DNA from: Spirochaetota bacterium
Lineage (GTDB): Bacteria; Spirochaetota; Spirochaetia; Treponematales; UBA12059
Assembly (NCBI GenBank): GCA_022703505.1
Contig: JAKLDN010000003.1
Span: 372,001-436,000 of the forward strand
Reading direction: 5' to 3'
Length of the DNA: 64,000 nt
The position numbers and the translations under genes are program-made. Positions within the stretch are counted from its first letter, which is position 1. Each line of letters begins with the position of its first letter. Positions 10,439 to 21,760 of the stretch are shown here, one piece after another. The notes below the pieces were generated by a model. The model made no database searches. It saw only the letters and a list, made by a program, of their open reading frames with translations, and was not told where the DNA came from.

Positions 10439-11536
10439 ATGGTTTCCGATCCCCTGAGAAAGGCGCAGAAGGATTTCCTGAAGGGATACTATTCCCGGGT
10501 TCTTTCCTCCCTGGAACCTCTGACCCTTTCGTACAGGGATTCGCATCTTTTCTACTTCCTGATGGGCACCAGCTGTCTCGCCACCGGGGACGTCGGGGGA
10601 GCGGCCACCTATCTCCGGCGAGCGGAACAGCTCAATTTCCGACATTCACCTACCTTGGCGGCCCTCGCGGCCGTCCATGTCCGCCGGGGAGAGACCGACA
10701 AGGCGATCCAGCTCTACCTGGACATCCTGAGCCGGGAACCGGGAAACGTCTTCGCGAAGAGGGCCCTGCTCTTCATCAAGTCCAACTCGGAACCGGAGCG
10801 TCTGGCCGCCCTGGTCAAATCCGGAGGAATCGCCGCGCTGTATCCCCTCCCGCCGACGGCGCGGCGCCTGGCGGCGAGGTATCTCCCGGCGTTCCTCATC
10901 GCAGCACTCGCGGCCTTCCTGTCCCTGGCTCTGATCCCTCGGGCGGCCACGCTCCTGCCCAAGGCTCCCTCCGGCCGTGCCGGACTGGAGAGCTTCCTGC
11001 TTACCGAGGCAGAACGAGAGAATCCCGTGTCCGCGGCGGGCGGATTCGAATACGTGTTGACCGAGAAGGAAGCCGTCAACTCCTTCGAGCGAGCCAAGAA
11101 ATTTTTCGCATCCTGGAACGACGAGGCCGCCCTGGTCGAGATAAACCGGATCCTGCTCTCCAACGCGGCTCCGTCCATTAAGAGCAAGGCGGAAACCCTG
11201 AAGGGCTTCGTCCGGGAGCCGGATTTCACGAATATCCGGGAGAAGTATTCGTACTCGGACGTGGCGAGGTCTCCAAGACTGTTCGACGGAGTCGCGGTGC
11301 TTTGGAAAGGCCAGGCCGGAAACATACGGGATTCGGGTTCGGCACTCCAGCTAGATCTCCTGGTCGGATACCAGGACAAGAAAAACCTGGAGGGTATCGT
11401 CGCCGTATCCTTTCCCTTCACCCTTCGGGTCACCGCGGGGGTCCCCTTGGAGATTCTCGGGCGGGTCCGGCCTTCCAAGGACGGCTTTCGGCTGGAGGGC
11501 ATCGCGGTCCACGAACTCCGGGACGGCAGTCCGTGA
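10439..11536 (+). CDS. TPR protein with one membrane helix
   Basis: 365 residues. An N-terminal domain (residues 1-128) carries three TPR-like units, for example HLFYFLMGTSCLATGDVGGA and PTLAALAAVHVRRGETDKA. One membrane helix follows at about 149-166, then a C-terminal domain without a recognised family. There is no signal peptide, so the TPR part should face the cytoplasm and the C-terminal part the periplasm. With the two exported proteins upstream this could form a trans-envelope assembly; that is inference. Its stop overlaps the GTG start of dtd. Confidence 0.7.
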   Translation: MVSDPLRKAQKDFLKGYYSRVLSSLEPLTLSYRDSHLFYFLMGTSCLATGDVGGAATYLRRAEQLNFRHSPTLAALAAVHVRRGETDKAIQLYLDILSREPGNVFAKRALLFIKSNSEPERLAALVKSGGIAALYPLPPTARRLAARYLPAFLIAALAAFLSLALIPRAATLLPKAPSGRAGLESFLLTEAERENPVSAAGGFEYVLTEKEAVNSFERAKKFFASWNDEAALVEINRILLSNAAPSIKSKAETLKGFVREPDFTNIREKYSYSDVARSPRLFDGVAVLWKGQAGNIRDSGSALQLDLLVGYQDKKNLEGIVAVSFPFTLRVTAGVPLEILGRVRPSKDGFRLEGIAVHELRDGSP

Positions 11537-11985
11537 GGGCGGTCGTACAGAGGGTCGAGAAGGCTTCCGTGTCCGTGGAGGGACGGATCACGGGAAGCAT
11601 CGAGGCCGGGCTTCTCGTCTACGTGGGCATCGGAAAGGGCGATTCGATCAAGGATGCCGATTGGCTTGCCGGAAAGATCGCGGACATGAGGATTTTCCCG
11701 GACGAGGAATACAAGATGAACCGTTCGGTCCGGGATGTCGGCGGTTCGATCCTCGCGGTATCGCAATTCACCCTGTATGCGGACGTACGCAAGGGACGGA
11801 GGCCGAGCTACGACAAGGCCGCCTCTCCGGATTCCGCCCGAAGCCTGTATGAGCATTTCCTGGAACAACTTAGAGGTACGGGCATCGAAATTCGGACCGG
11901 CGAGTACCAGGCGGTGATGGACGTGTCCTACGTGAACAAGGGACCGGTCACCATCCTGTTGGATACGGAGCAAGGTTCAAGATAG
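11533..11985 (+). CDS. dtd: D-aminoacyl-tRNA deacylase
   Basis: 150 residues, full length for DTD. It hydrolyses D-amino acids from mischarged tRNAs. The key motifs are present: MRAVVQRV at the N-terminus, SQFTLYADVRKGRRPSY with the catalytic serine/glutamine region, and NKGPVT with the cross-subunit Gly-cisPro pair. The frame is open further upstream, but alignment puts the start at GTG 11533, which overlaps the TGA of the preceding gene (GTGA). Translation is therefore coupled to the TPR gene. Confidence 0.93.
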   Translation: MRAVVQRVEKASVSVEGRITGSIEAGLLVYVGIGKGDSIKDADWLAGKIADMRIFPDEEYKMNRSVRDVGGSILAVSQFTLYADVRKGRRPSYDKAASPDSARSLYEHFLEQLRGTGIEIRTGEYQAVMDVSYVNKGPVTILLDTEQGSR

Positions 11986-12075
11986 TAACCGGTTGTAAAC
12001 TTCCAACACCGTCGTTTCTTTAATACTTCAGTAGCATTATGTTTTTTCATACATTCTATACTTACACAAATCTCC
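11986..12075. other. AT-rich patch between convergent dtd and the glycosylase gene
   Basis: About 90 bases, from after the dtd stop into the last codons of the minus-strand glycosylase gene, are strikingly AT-rich (for example TTCTTTAATACTTCAG and TTATGTTTTTTCATACATTC). The rest of the window is strongly GC-rich. The final dozen codons of the glycosylase (AGA, TAT, AAA, ACA) do not look like the local codon use. No inverted repeats or IS ends are evident. Confidence 0.5.
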
Positions 12076-12750
12076 AAGAGGACATCCCGCACATCTCGGG
12101 CTTTTCCTGCACCGGACCTTGGCATGTTCCACGAGTATTGCATGGAATTCCGCGTACACGGTCCACTTCCTAGGTAGGTTCATCTCAATATGCGATTTGA
12201 AGTCCTCATACGAAGAAGCCGTATGCTCGAACCCCAGACGTCCGGCTATCCTGCGGGTGTAGGCGTCGACCACGAAGGTGGGTACGCCGAAGCCGTATAC
12301 GAGGATCGAATCCGCGGTCTCGGGGCCTATCCCCCGGACGGAGAGCAGGGAATCCCGGGTCGGCGCGGAGTACCGGAAGCCGTCCGGGGAGAGGGTCCGG
12401 AAGAATCCCGCTAGTTCGCGCAGCGTCCGGGCCTTAGCGTTGAAGTACCCGGCGGGACGGATGATCTCGGCGAGGATCTCCCGCGACATCGCCAGGATCC
12501 CTTCGTGGCTAAGGGCGCCTGCATTCGACAGGTTCTGGACCGCCCGCTCGGCGTTGAGCCACGCGGTGTTCTGGGTCAGCACGGCCCCTGCGGCGATTTC
12601 GAACGCCCCGGAAAGGTCTTCCGGGGGCCCGCCTCCCGGAAGGTAGCCCCGGTCATCCCGGCCGTCCGTACCGGCCCGGGAGATACGGGGCCACAATCCC
12701 CGGGGGCCGTAGGTTTCCAGCAATGTTTGATATAGGTCCATCCATCGCAT
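12037..12750 (-). CDS. Endonuclease III-like DNA glycosylase (HhH-GPD, 4Fe-4S)
   Basis: 237 residues. The helix-hairpin-helix is at 138-151 (VRGIGPETADSIL) and the catalytic aspartate is Asp162 in FVVDAYTRRI. Cysteines 214, 220, 223 and 229 form a C-x5-C-x2-C-x5-C cluster motif; canonical Nth has x6 in the first gap. The lysine that gives Nth its lyase activity is replaced by Glu144, so this is probably a monofunctional base-excision glycosylase of the divergent branch that includes MagIII-like enzymes, not true Nth. The last 12 codons are AT-rich and unlike the rest of the gene. ATG 12750 is taken as the start; ATG 12741 is an alternative. Confidence 0.82.
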   Translation of the reverse strand: MRWMDLYQTLLETYGPRGLWPRISRAGTDGRDDRGYLPGGGPPEDLSGAFEIAAGAVLTQNTAWLNAERAVQNLSNAGALSHEGILAMSREILAEIIRPAGYFNAKARTLRELAGFFRTLSPDGFRYSAPTRDSLLSVRGIGPETADSILVYGFGVPTFVVDAYTRRIAGRLGFEHTASSYEDFKSHIEMNLPRKWTVYAEFHAILVEHAKVRCRKSPRCAGCPLGDLCKYRMYEKT

Positions 12751-12785
12751 TCGGAACGCCCTTTAACCTTGAACCCGGGACCGGC

Positions 12786-12823
12786 AAAAAATGAAGGCCC
12801 GCCTCGCGAGCGAGGGGGCCTTC
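12786..12823 (-). terminator. Rho-independent terminator of ppdK
   Basis: On the minus strand the order is GAAGGCCC, an inner stem CCTCG/CGAGG, GGGCCTTC, then ATTTTTT. It lies about 50 bases after the ppdK stop codon, in the gap before the glycosylase gene start. Confidence 0.85.
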
Positions 12824-12870
12824 AACGGGAAACGTGGGGGGAGCCTGCGTCCCTCCGCCCACGTCCATAT

Positions 12871-15720
<2,850 letters not shown>

Positions 15721-15813
15721 CGAATGAATCCTCCGTTATATGCGCGTCTATGGAAGTCTGGACTGTGTAAAGCTATAGAAAGAGGAAGGGAGTGTCAAGG
15801 AAGCCGGGCGGGG

Positions 15814-16989
15814 CTAGAGGTTGAGACTCATGCTTACCAGGGTAAGATCCGACCCGGGAATCTGGTTCACGTGGGACTCGAACTTCACGTTGACCTTCTC
15901 GCAGGCCTCGGAGAGGTAGGATAGGTAGTACAGGCCCAGCTCCGTGTTCGCCTCCGTCTCGGGAATCTCCTTGTAGAAATCCTGGAGACTCTTCTTCTTG
16001 AGGTCCGCGTTCTTCTTCTGTTCGACCGCTTCCTTCATACGCTGGTACTCGGATTCCTTGTTGAACACCGTGATCTGGAGCCGCCCCTGGGTCCCGATGG
16101 AGGTGCTCTTGGAGCCGATTTTCCAGGAGAGGTAGACCAGCTCCCTCTTCCGTTCCAAGGACTCGATCACCTGGCGGCGTATGTTGGGATCGAAGAGGAC
16201 CGCGTTCATGTCCACGGCGCCCTTGAAGATCTCCTTGGCCTCCCGTTTGAGGTTCGAGTTCTCGGAGTTGGCGGCCAGCTCCATGATCATCAGGGAGACG
16301 TACTCGGCGATCTTCGACTTCTCCATGTACTCCGCCAGGGAGGTCCGGATGTCCGTGATCATCTGCTCGTAGCCGTCGGATCCCTTGAACTTGGCGATGA
16401 TGAACCACACGAAGGGGCGCAGGGTGGTCAGGAATTTCTCCGAGAGCAGGAGATGTATGTTCTTCTCGTCCGGCAGGAGGGCGGCGTTGTGGTTGATCAT
16501 GGCGTACAGGGGGTTCAGGATCTGCTGCTTGATCTCCCGAATATCCGGTTCCTTCTCCTTGAGTACGTTCTGCAGGAAGGTGTCGTTGATTCGGGTCTTC
16601 TCGTCGATGATGTTGGCCGGATTCAGGCGGTTCCACTTCTTGATCAAGTCGCTGGAAAGGATGCGGGAGAAGATGTAGGAGTCGTACTGGCGGTAGAGCA
16701 GGGAATAAACGATGAGCTTGGACAGGTCCATGATCTCCTGCCGGCTGGTCATGAACTCGCTCTTGGAGATCTCGACCTTGGACACGTAGTCCACCAGGAG
16801 CATGCGCTGGAGGCTCATGGGGGCGAAGCGGTCCAGGAAGACCCCGTATTCCTCCACGTTGTCCGCGAGGCGGAATTTTTTGAGAGTCTTGTTGTTGTTG
16901 ATGAAGAAGGTGGTCCCGGCTTCCGTGAGAATGACTTTTACGGGCAGGTCGAGGATGCTCTTGCGTTCCTGGGTGGACATCTGCGCCAT
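15814..16989 (-). CDS. Conserved hypothetical, spirochaete type
   Basis: 391 residues, soluble, largely helical by composition, with no signal peptide and no membrane segment. Charged helices such as FYKEIPETEANTELGLYYLSYLSE and a short hydrophobic start (LPVKVILTEAGTTFFINNN) are visible. No catalytic motif. It is transcribed toward ppdK with a 93-base gap. As I recall, in Treponema pallidum a conserved hypothetical also lies next to ppdK, near the cytoplasmic filament gene cfpA. If this is that gene, a cytoskeletal or cell-shape link is possible, but I cannot show it here. GGGGAGA lies ahead of ATG 16989. Confidence 0.65.
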   Translation of the reverse strand: MAQMSTQERKSILDLPVKVILTEAGTTFFINNNKTLKKFRLADNVEEYGVFLDRFAPMSLQRMLLVDYVSKVEISKSEFMTSRQEIMDLSKLIVYSLLYRQYDSYIFSRILSSDLIKKWNRLNPANIIDEKTRINDTFLQNVLKEKEPDIREIKQQILNPLYAMINHNAALLPDEKNIHLLLSEKFLTTLRPFVWFIIAKFKGSDGYEQMITDIRTSLAEYMEKSKIAEYVSLMIMELAANSENSNLKREAKEIFKGAVDMNAVLFDPNIRRQVIESLERKRELVYLSWKIGSKSTSIGTQGRLQITVFNKESEYQRMKEAVEQKKNADLKKKSLQDFYKEIPETEANTELGLYYLSYLSEACEKVNVKFESHVNQIPGSDLTLVSMSLNL

Positions 16990-17012
16990 TCTCCCCGTTT
17001 GGACTCCCGTCC

Positions 17013-17042
17013 AGTATAGCTTAGAATCCAGGGCCCGTACAA
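17013..17042 (-). promoter_or_regulatory. Promoter of the 391-residue hypothetical
   Basis: Read on the minus strand: TTGTAC (17042-17037), 18-base spacer, TATACT (17018-17013). It leaves a short leader that carries GGGGAGA before ATG 16989. It shares the 17000 region with the plus-strand promoter of the next gene. Confidence 0.6.
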
Positions 17043-17045
17043 CTA

Positions 17046-17074
17046 TTGACGAAGAAGGATGCCCCCCCTATGCT
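17046..17074 (+). promoter_or_regulatory. Promoter of the M28-like gene, nearly leaderless
   Basis: TTGACG (17046-17051), 17-base spacer, TATGCT (17069-17074). The preferred start codon (17085) is 10 bases past the -10 box. An in-frame ATG at 17070 lies inside the -10 box and cannot be used from this promoter. Confidence 0.6.
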
Positions 17075-17084
17075 CGACCGAGGT

Positions 17085-19307
17085 ATGCGCATTCCCGCCG
17101 GATCCGGTCGATCCTTGGTTCTATCCCTTCTCCTGGCCCTGGCCGTCGCGAGAGTTCCGGCGGAACCGTCGGGCGTCCGGGACGAGGTACTGGCCGCCGT
17201 CCGGGGGATGGGAACCCGCGGGGAGAACACCCCGGGAGAGCGCGCCCTGTTCGATTTTCTCGAGGCGGAGATTCGAAGGAAGGGCCTGAGGACGGCCTTG
17301 GTCCCGATCGCGGACCACGTGGAGGGACATTCTTTCTCCGGGATACTCGAAGTGCGGATTCCGGGTACGGGTCCGGGGACCCTGGCCCTCGGAATCCCGG
17401 TCTCGGACGCCCAGCCCTGGGGTGACGGGGCGGAGGGAATATCCGCGGCCCTGGAGTTGATGGACCTTTTCATCCGTTCCCCGCCGCCCCTGGAGCTTCG
17501 GTTCGCGTTCCTGGGCGCCGACGAGGACTTGACGGGATCCCGGGCCTACGCCGCCTACTGCGCAGACGAACCCTCGCTGGCCGCTGTCCGGGTCGAGGTT
17601 CCGGACGCCCGGTCCGGCTCCGCGGAGATCCTCATCGGAGGAACCGGCTCCCTCTCGCCGTACTGGCTACTGAACGCCGCGACCCGGGCGGCCCGGGGCT
17701 TGGGAATCCGAGAAGTCGTCCAGGCGAACCGTTCCATGATCCAGCGCCTGGGTCTCGTGGACGAGCCGACCTCCCTGGATCCGTGGTTCCAGCGAGGGAT
17801 CCCCGCCGTCACCCTGCGGGCGGGGGCCGCGGAGAATCCGGATTCCGGACCGGGATCGGCGGGGATCGTTCAAATCCTGGAGAACCTGGTCCGGTCCCTG
17901 GAATCGGGAATCCCGGATCGTTGGGATCGCCAGTACGTGCTCTTCGAGGCTTTCGGGCTGAGGATCGCCGTACGGGAGACCCTGTATGTCGCCAGCATCC
18001 TCGCCCTGTACGCCGGCCTCGGACTGGTCTTCGTATTCGACTCCCTGCGGAACCGGGATATCCTGGTCGAGGAACTGAGCCGGATCCCCCGGGGAGCCGC
18101 GGCCTTGGCGATGGTGTCCGCGGCCCTTCTGGCCTGCGTGCTGGCTTCCGGCGCCCTGCAGAGCCTCGTCCTATGGGCCTCGGGCTCCGGGGAATATTGG
18201 AAGGTCCGACCGGTCGCCTTCTCCGTCCTCCGGTTGGTCCAGATCCTGACCCTCTTCACCGCCCTGGCCTCCCTCGGTGCCCGTCTCGGTCTCCTGCCGC
18301 GCAAGGCGGAATTCTTTCGGGGAAGCGCTGTCGTGATCCTGGGGGCGGACGTTCTCCTGGTCTCCACTGTGCGGCTATCGCTTTCCCTCCTGTTCCTGTG
18401 GGCCTTCGTCATCGCCCTGGCGGGAAGGAGGGCGAGCCGAGCTTTGCGAAGTTCCTGGCCCGCGGCCCTTTCCCTTCCGCTCATGCTCCTTCCCCTTGGA
18501 CTTCTCCTGGCGGATCTTGTCCGGGATCCCGAGCTCGAGGTCTTCTCGAAATTCCTTCTGCCCGGAGCTCCGGGCACGGCGTGGATCGTATTCCTCGCCC
18601 TCCCGTTCCTCATGGTATTCGTCGGCCTCGGGGAAGGCCTGTTCGGGAAGGGGTTCTATAAAGCCAGGACTTCCTCGATTTCCGCGGTCCTCTTCCTTGC
18701 TGTTTCCCTGGCTGCAGGGGCATGGCTGGTCTCGGACGCCCGGGGATACTCGGGAACGACGGAGATATCCATTCGGGAATACTCGGACGAGACCGGCCTT
18801 GCAGGCAGGGTCCGCATCGAGAGCCCGCGGCTGATACCGGCCTTCCGTCTTTCGGGGGGGGACCTCCAAGCCGAGTTCCCCGGGGGGCGCTCGGGCGAAA
18901 TCTCGGTTCCCCTGTGGTCGGGCTCCCGGATCGGGATGTCCCTGGACAGGACGGCGTTCCTGGACAGAGTTCAGCTGAGCCTGTCCATAAAGACCGAGGG
19001 GGCTCCCCGGGGGATACGGATCTCGATCCCCTCCATGGATTCCGGCTCCGTGTACGACACGTCCTTTCCCTTCCGCCCCACCGAGGACGGCAGGGGCATC
19101 GTGATCTTCATCGGAGCCCGGCCGCCGAATCCCGTCGTCGTCTCCCTGACGGTTTCCCGGGAATTTTCGGCCCTCGCGGAAATTGCCGCCGTTTTCCCGA
19201 CACCCGCCTCGCCCTTGATCCTGGAAGGACCGGTGCGGCTCCGGGACTATGCGCAGGAGAGCCGGCTCTACGCCTATTTGCGAAGCGACGGCGGACCGGT
19301 TCGGTAG
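17085..19307 (+). CDS. Polytopic membrane protein with degenerate M28 peptidase domain
   Basis: 740 residues from ATG 17085, chosen because it gives a clean signal peptide (MRIPAGSGR, then a Leu/Ala core ending VPAEP) and fits the promoter. Residues about 20-265 resemble the M28 zinc aminopeptidase fold: DGAEGISAALELMDLF, LRFAFLGADEDLTGSRAYAAY, and RGIPAVTL near the end. The first zinc histidine of the family (usual HYDS) is replaced by VSD and the general-base Glu by Asp, so zinc catalysis is doubtful. Seven to nine membrane helices (about residues 285-560) and a C-terminal extracytoplasmic beta-rich domain follow. The plan resembles Fxna-type membrane M28 proteins. It is 9 bases upstream of dinB. 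Confidence 0.7.
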   Translation: MRIPAGSGRSLVLSLLLALAVARVPAEPSGVRDEVLAAVRGMGTRGENTPGERALFDFLEAEIRRKGLRTALVPIADHVEGHSFSGILEVRIPGTGPGTLALGIPVSDAQPWGDGAEGISAALELMDLFIRSPPPLELRFAFLGADEDLTGSRAYAAYCADEPSLAAVRVEVPDARSGSAEILIGGTGSLSPYWLLNAATRAARGLGIREVVQANRSMIQRLGLVDEPTSLDPWFQRGIPAVTLRAGAAENPDSGPGSAGIVQILENLVRSLESGIPDRWDRQYVLFEAFGLRIAVRETLYVASILALYAGLGLVFVFDSLRNRDILVEELSRIPRGAAALAMVSAALLACVLASGALQSLVLWASGSGEYWKVRPVAFSVLRLVQILTLFTALASLGARLGLLPRKAEFFRGSAVVILGADVLLVSTVRLSLSLLFLWAFVIALAGRRASRALRSSWPAALSLPLMLLPLGLLLADLVRDPELEVFSKFLLPGAPGTAWIVFLALPFLMVFVGLGEGLFGKGFYKARTSSISAVLFLAVSLAAGAWLVSDARGYSGTTEISIREYSDETGLAGRVRIESPRLIPAFRLSGGDLQAEFPGGRSGEISVPLWSGSRIGMSLDRTAFLDRVQLSLSIKTEGAPRGIRISIPSMDSGSVYDTSFPFRPTEDGRGIVIFIGARPPNPVVVSLTVSREFSALAEIAAVFPTPASPLILEGPVRLRDYAQESRLYAYLRSDGGPVR

Positions 19308-19316
19308 GAACGTCCC

Positions 19317-20495
19317 ATGCAGTTCCACGTGGACATGGACGCCTTCTACGCCTCGGTGGAACAGCTGGACCGCCCGGAGCTTGCCGGCATGCCCGTCATC
19401 GTGGGTGCGGCCCCGGGACACCGGGGCGTGGTATCCACCTGCTCCTACGAGGCACGGGCCTTCGGGGTACACTCCGCCATGCCGATCTCGGAGGCCGTCC
19501 GGCTCTGCCCGGGGGGTATCTTCCTCCCCGTGCGCATGGAACGCTACCTCGAGCTGTCCCGGACGGTCATGGATATCCTGGGGGAGTTCTCCCCGGACCT
19601 GCGGCAGATCTCCGTGGACGAGGCCTTCCTGGACATGACCGGGACCGAGGGGTTGTGGGGGGCGCCCCGCGAAGCCGCGACCCGGCTCAAGGAGGAGGTG
19701 AGGAACCGGACCGGCCTGACCGTCTCCGTGGGTGCGGCTTCCAACCGCTACATCGCCAAGATAGCGTCCGGGTTCCGCAAGCCCGACGGCCTCACCATCG
19801 TTCCGCCCGGAGGGGAGGAGGAGTTCATGTCCGGCCTCCCGATCGGGAAGCTCTGGGGCGCCGGAGAAAAGACCCAGGAGAGGTTCCGGGAACTGGGAAT
19901 CCGGAGCGTCCCCCAGCTCCGGGCCATCGGGAAGGCGGGTCTCTCGGCCCTCTTCGGAAACGCCGGAGGTGCCTTCCTGTACGCGGCCGCCTGCGGACAG
20001 GACCCGGGTATATTCCGTACCGATCCCGGTTCCCGCTCCATGAGCACCGAGCGGACCTTCGGCCGGGACATCGCCGACCCGGAAACCCTGGAGTCCCTGC
20101 TTCTGGGGATGGCCCAGGAGATCTCCCAGAGGGCCTGGCGTGAGGGTGTCCGGTCGAAAACGGTCTTCATCAAGCTGCGGTACGCGGACTTCCGAACCCT
20201 GAATCCCCGGAGGACGTCCTCCTCCTTCTTCGAGGAATCCGGGGTCCTCTGGTCCGAGGCGTGCAGGCTGTTCCGATCCGCCTGGAACGGCGGACCCGTG
20301 CGGCTCCTGGGCCTGGGGCTCGGGAACCTCCAGGACCGGAAGCCGGAATCCCAGGGGGAGCTCTTCCCGGCCGGGGACGACCGCCGGGCGCGGGTGGAAC
20401 AGGCGGTCTTCGAACTGGAGCGCAAGGGAGTCGGAAAAGTCACCCGGGCCCGCCTGATCGGGAGGGAGGGGGATCGGATCCCGGGCGATCCCTGA
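19317..20495 (+). CDS. dinB: DNA polymerase IV (Y family)
   Basis: 392 residues. Error-prone translesion polymerase. Seen: HVDMDAFYASVE with the first catalytic aspartates, the YEARAFGVHSAMP finger segment, and SVDEAFLDMT with the catalytic Asp-Glu pair. Also visible are the HhH thumb region (GKTQ-like LWGAGEKTQERFRELG) and a little-finger domain ending with GLGLGNLQD. All three carboxylates are intact. GGTAGGAAC precedes the ATG, and the gap to the upstream membrane gene is only 9 bases, so it is probably cotranscribed with it rather than run from its own SOS promoter. No LexA-like box was seen. Confidence 0.95.
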   Translation: MQFHVDMDAFYASVEQLDRPELAGMPVIVGAAPGHRGVVSTCSYEARAFGVHSAMPISEAVRLCPGGIFLPVRMERYLELSRTVMDILGEFSPDLRQISVDEAFLDMTGTEGLWGAPREAATRLKEEVRNRTGLTVSVGAASNRYIAKIASGFRKPDGLTIVPPGGEEEFMSGLPIGKLWGAGEKTQERFRELGIRSVPQLRAIGKAGLSALFGNAGGAFLYAAACGQDPGIFRTDPGSRSMSTERTFGRDIADPETLESLLLGMAQEISQRAWREGVRSKTVFIKLRYADFRTLNPRRTSSSFFEESGVLWSEACRLFRSAWNGGPVRLLGLGLGNLQDRKPESQGELFPAGDDRRARVEQAVFELERKGVGKVTRARLIGREGDRIPGDP

Positions 20496-20543
20496 TCCGG
20501 ACAAAGTGTCCCGACGGGATCCCGAAAACCGCTCAGCCCTCGG

Positions 20544-21692
20544 TCACTGTTCCACGGCTTTCTTGATCTCCGGGACGCGACGGTTCAATTCCGCGGTCAG
20601 GGCGTCCCGGGCCTTGAGGAAGGCGTCCGAGACCGAGGCCGAAGCCGTCCCTCCCTGGCCGCGGACGGGATCCAGGGGCAGGGCGAAGACTATGGTGCCG
20701 TCGTCCCGGATGATCCGGATCGTGGTCTTGCAGTCGCTGGTGAAGATGTTGTACTTCTTCCCGCCGTACTCCATCTGCCGGGCCGGCGAGGCTTCCGAGA
20801 CCACGAAGGCGAAGTAGGAGGCCCCGGCCGAGGCGGCGAGGGCCCGGACCGAGGCGGGGTCGCCCCCGAAGGCCCGGTCGAACCCGGATCCGAGCAGCTT
20901 GCCGTCCAGGGGAGAGGGAACCAGGCCGGCCCCCTTCAATATCGCGGCCACGGAGTCCAGGACCTGAGGGTTCTGAACCGCCCCCTCCGGTCCCCGTTCC
21001 AGGGCCACTACCTTGGCGACGTTCGAGGGGGGCAGGTAGGAGAAGTCCCGCTGCACGTTCCGGAACACGTAGGTGAAGCCCCGGACCGTGAAGGCCGGAT
21101 AGGCGCGCACCACCGCCTCCGAGGAAGGGCTGTCCAGGCGGGAGAGGATCGCGTTCGCGCGTCCGTAGATGTCCGTGGAGACGCTGGTCGTCAGTACGCC
21201 CCCTCCCCGGACGAACTCGAACCGGATGGGGGCGTCCGCGACCGGGGACTTGGCGGCGGCGAAGTTCTCGAACAGGAAGACCGCGGGCTGGAGGGATCCC
21301 TCCTTTCCGACGGAACGGGAGGCCGCGGCCGCCTGGGAACCGTCGGGGCCGATCCATCCTTCCCCGGGCTCCAGGGACAGCCGGTTTCCGATGCGCACCA
21401 GTTCCGCCTCCGCCTGCGAACCCAGGCGGGCGGCCTCCGCCGAGCCGTCCTCCCGGGAGAGGGCCAGGACGGTCACGTAGGATCGGATGGCCTCTGCGGG
21501 ATGGTTGGAGTCCTGGGCGGTCCGGGCGACCTCCAAAAGCCGCTTCATCTCGTCCACGGCCGAAGCCGGTCGGACCGTGCCGGATCCGGGCTTGGGACCC
21601 GGGCCGGGCTCGAGGGCGGCGGGGGTCGAGACACAGCCCGCGCAAACGAGGATCGAACATGCCGCTACGACGACGAGAGCTCCGATCTTCAT
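20544..21692 (-). CDS. Lipoprotein with Ig-like (Big_1-type) domain
   Basis: 382 residues. Lipoprotein signal peptide with lipobox VCAG-Cys20. After a helical segment with TPR-like composition (residues 45-95) comes a stretch PVADAPIRFEFVRGGGVL with SVSTDIYGRANAIL (about 135-175). That reads like a bacterial Ig-like invasin-type repeat, a sandwich with the typical TDxxGxA motif. The C-terminal 150 residues resemble lipoproteins of the LPP20/CsgG-like alpha-beta type (VLDSVAAILKGAGL, ASYFAFVVSEA) but are not assigned. GGAGGAG precedes ATG 21692. Last gene of a three-gene minus-strand unit. Function unknown. Confidence 0.72.
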   Translation of the reverse strand: MKIGALVVVAACSILVCAGCVSTPAALEPGPGPKPGSGTVRPASAVDEMKRLLEVARTAQDSNHPAEAIRSYVTVLALSREDGSAEAARLGSQAEAELVRIGNRLSLEPGEGWIGPDGSQAAAASRSVGKEGSLQPAVFLFENFAAAKSPVADAPIRFEFVRGGGVLTTSVSTDIYGRANAILSRLDSPSSEAVVRAYPAFTVRGFTYVFRNVQRDFSYLPPSNVAKVVALERGPEGAVQNPQVLDSVAAILKGAGLVPSPLDGKLLGSGFDRAFGGDPASVRALAASAGASYFAFVVSEASPARQMEYGGKKYNIFTSDCKTTIRIIRDDGTIVFALPLDPVRGQGGTASASVSDAFLKARDALTAELNRRVPEIKKAVEQ

Positions 21693-21760
21693 GGGGACTC
21701 CTCCCGGGAGATATAACCCGGACGCGCGGCCGGCCGCACGATCGTTTCCGTATGAGGGAC

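Noticed and set aside
18375-20504. A 709-codon minus-strand frame opposite dinB and the M28-like gene
   Set aside because: Antisense to dinB with intact catalytic motifs; composition typical of shadow frames.
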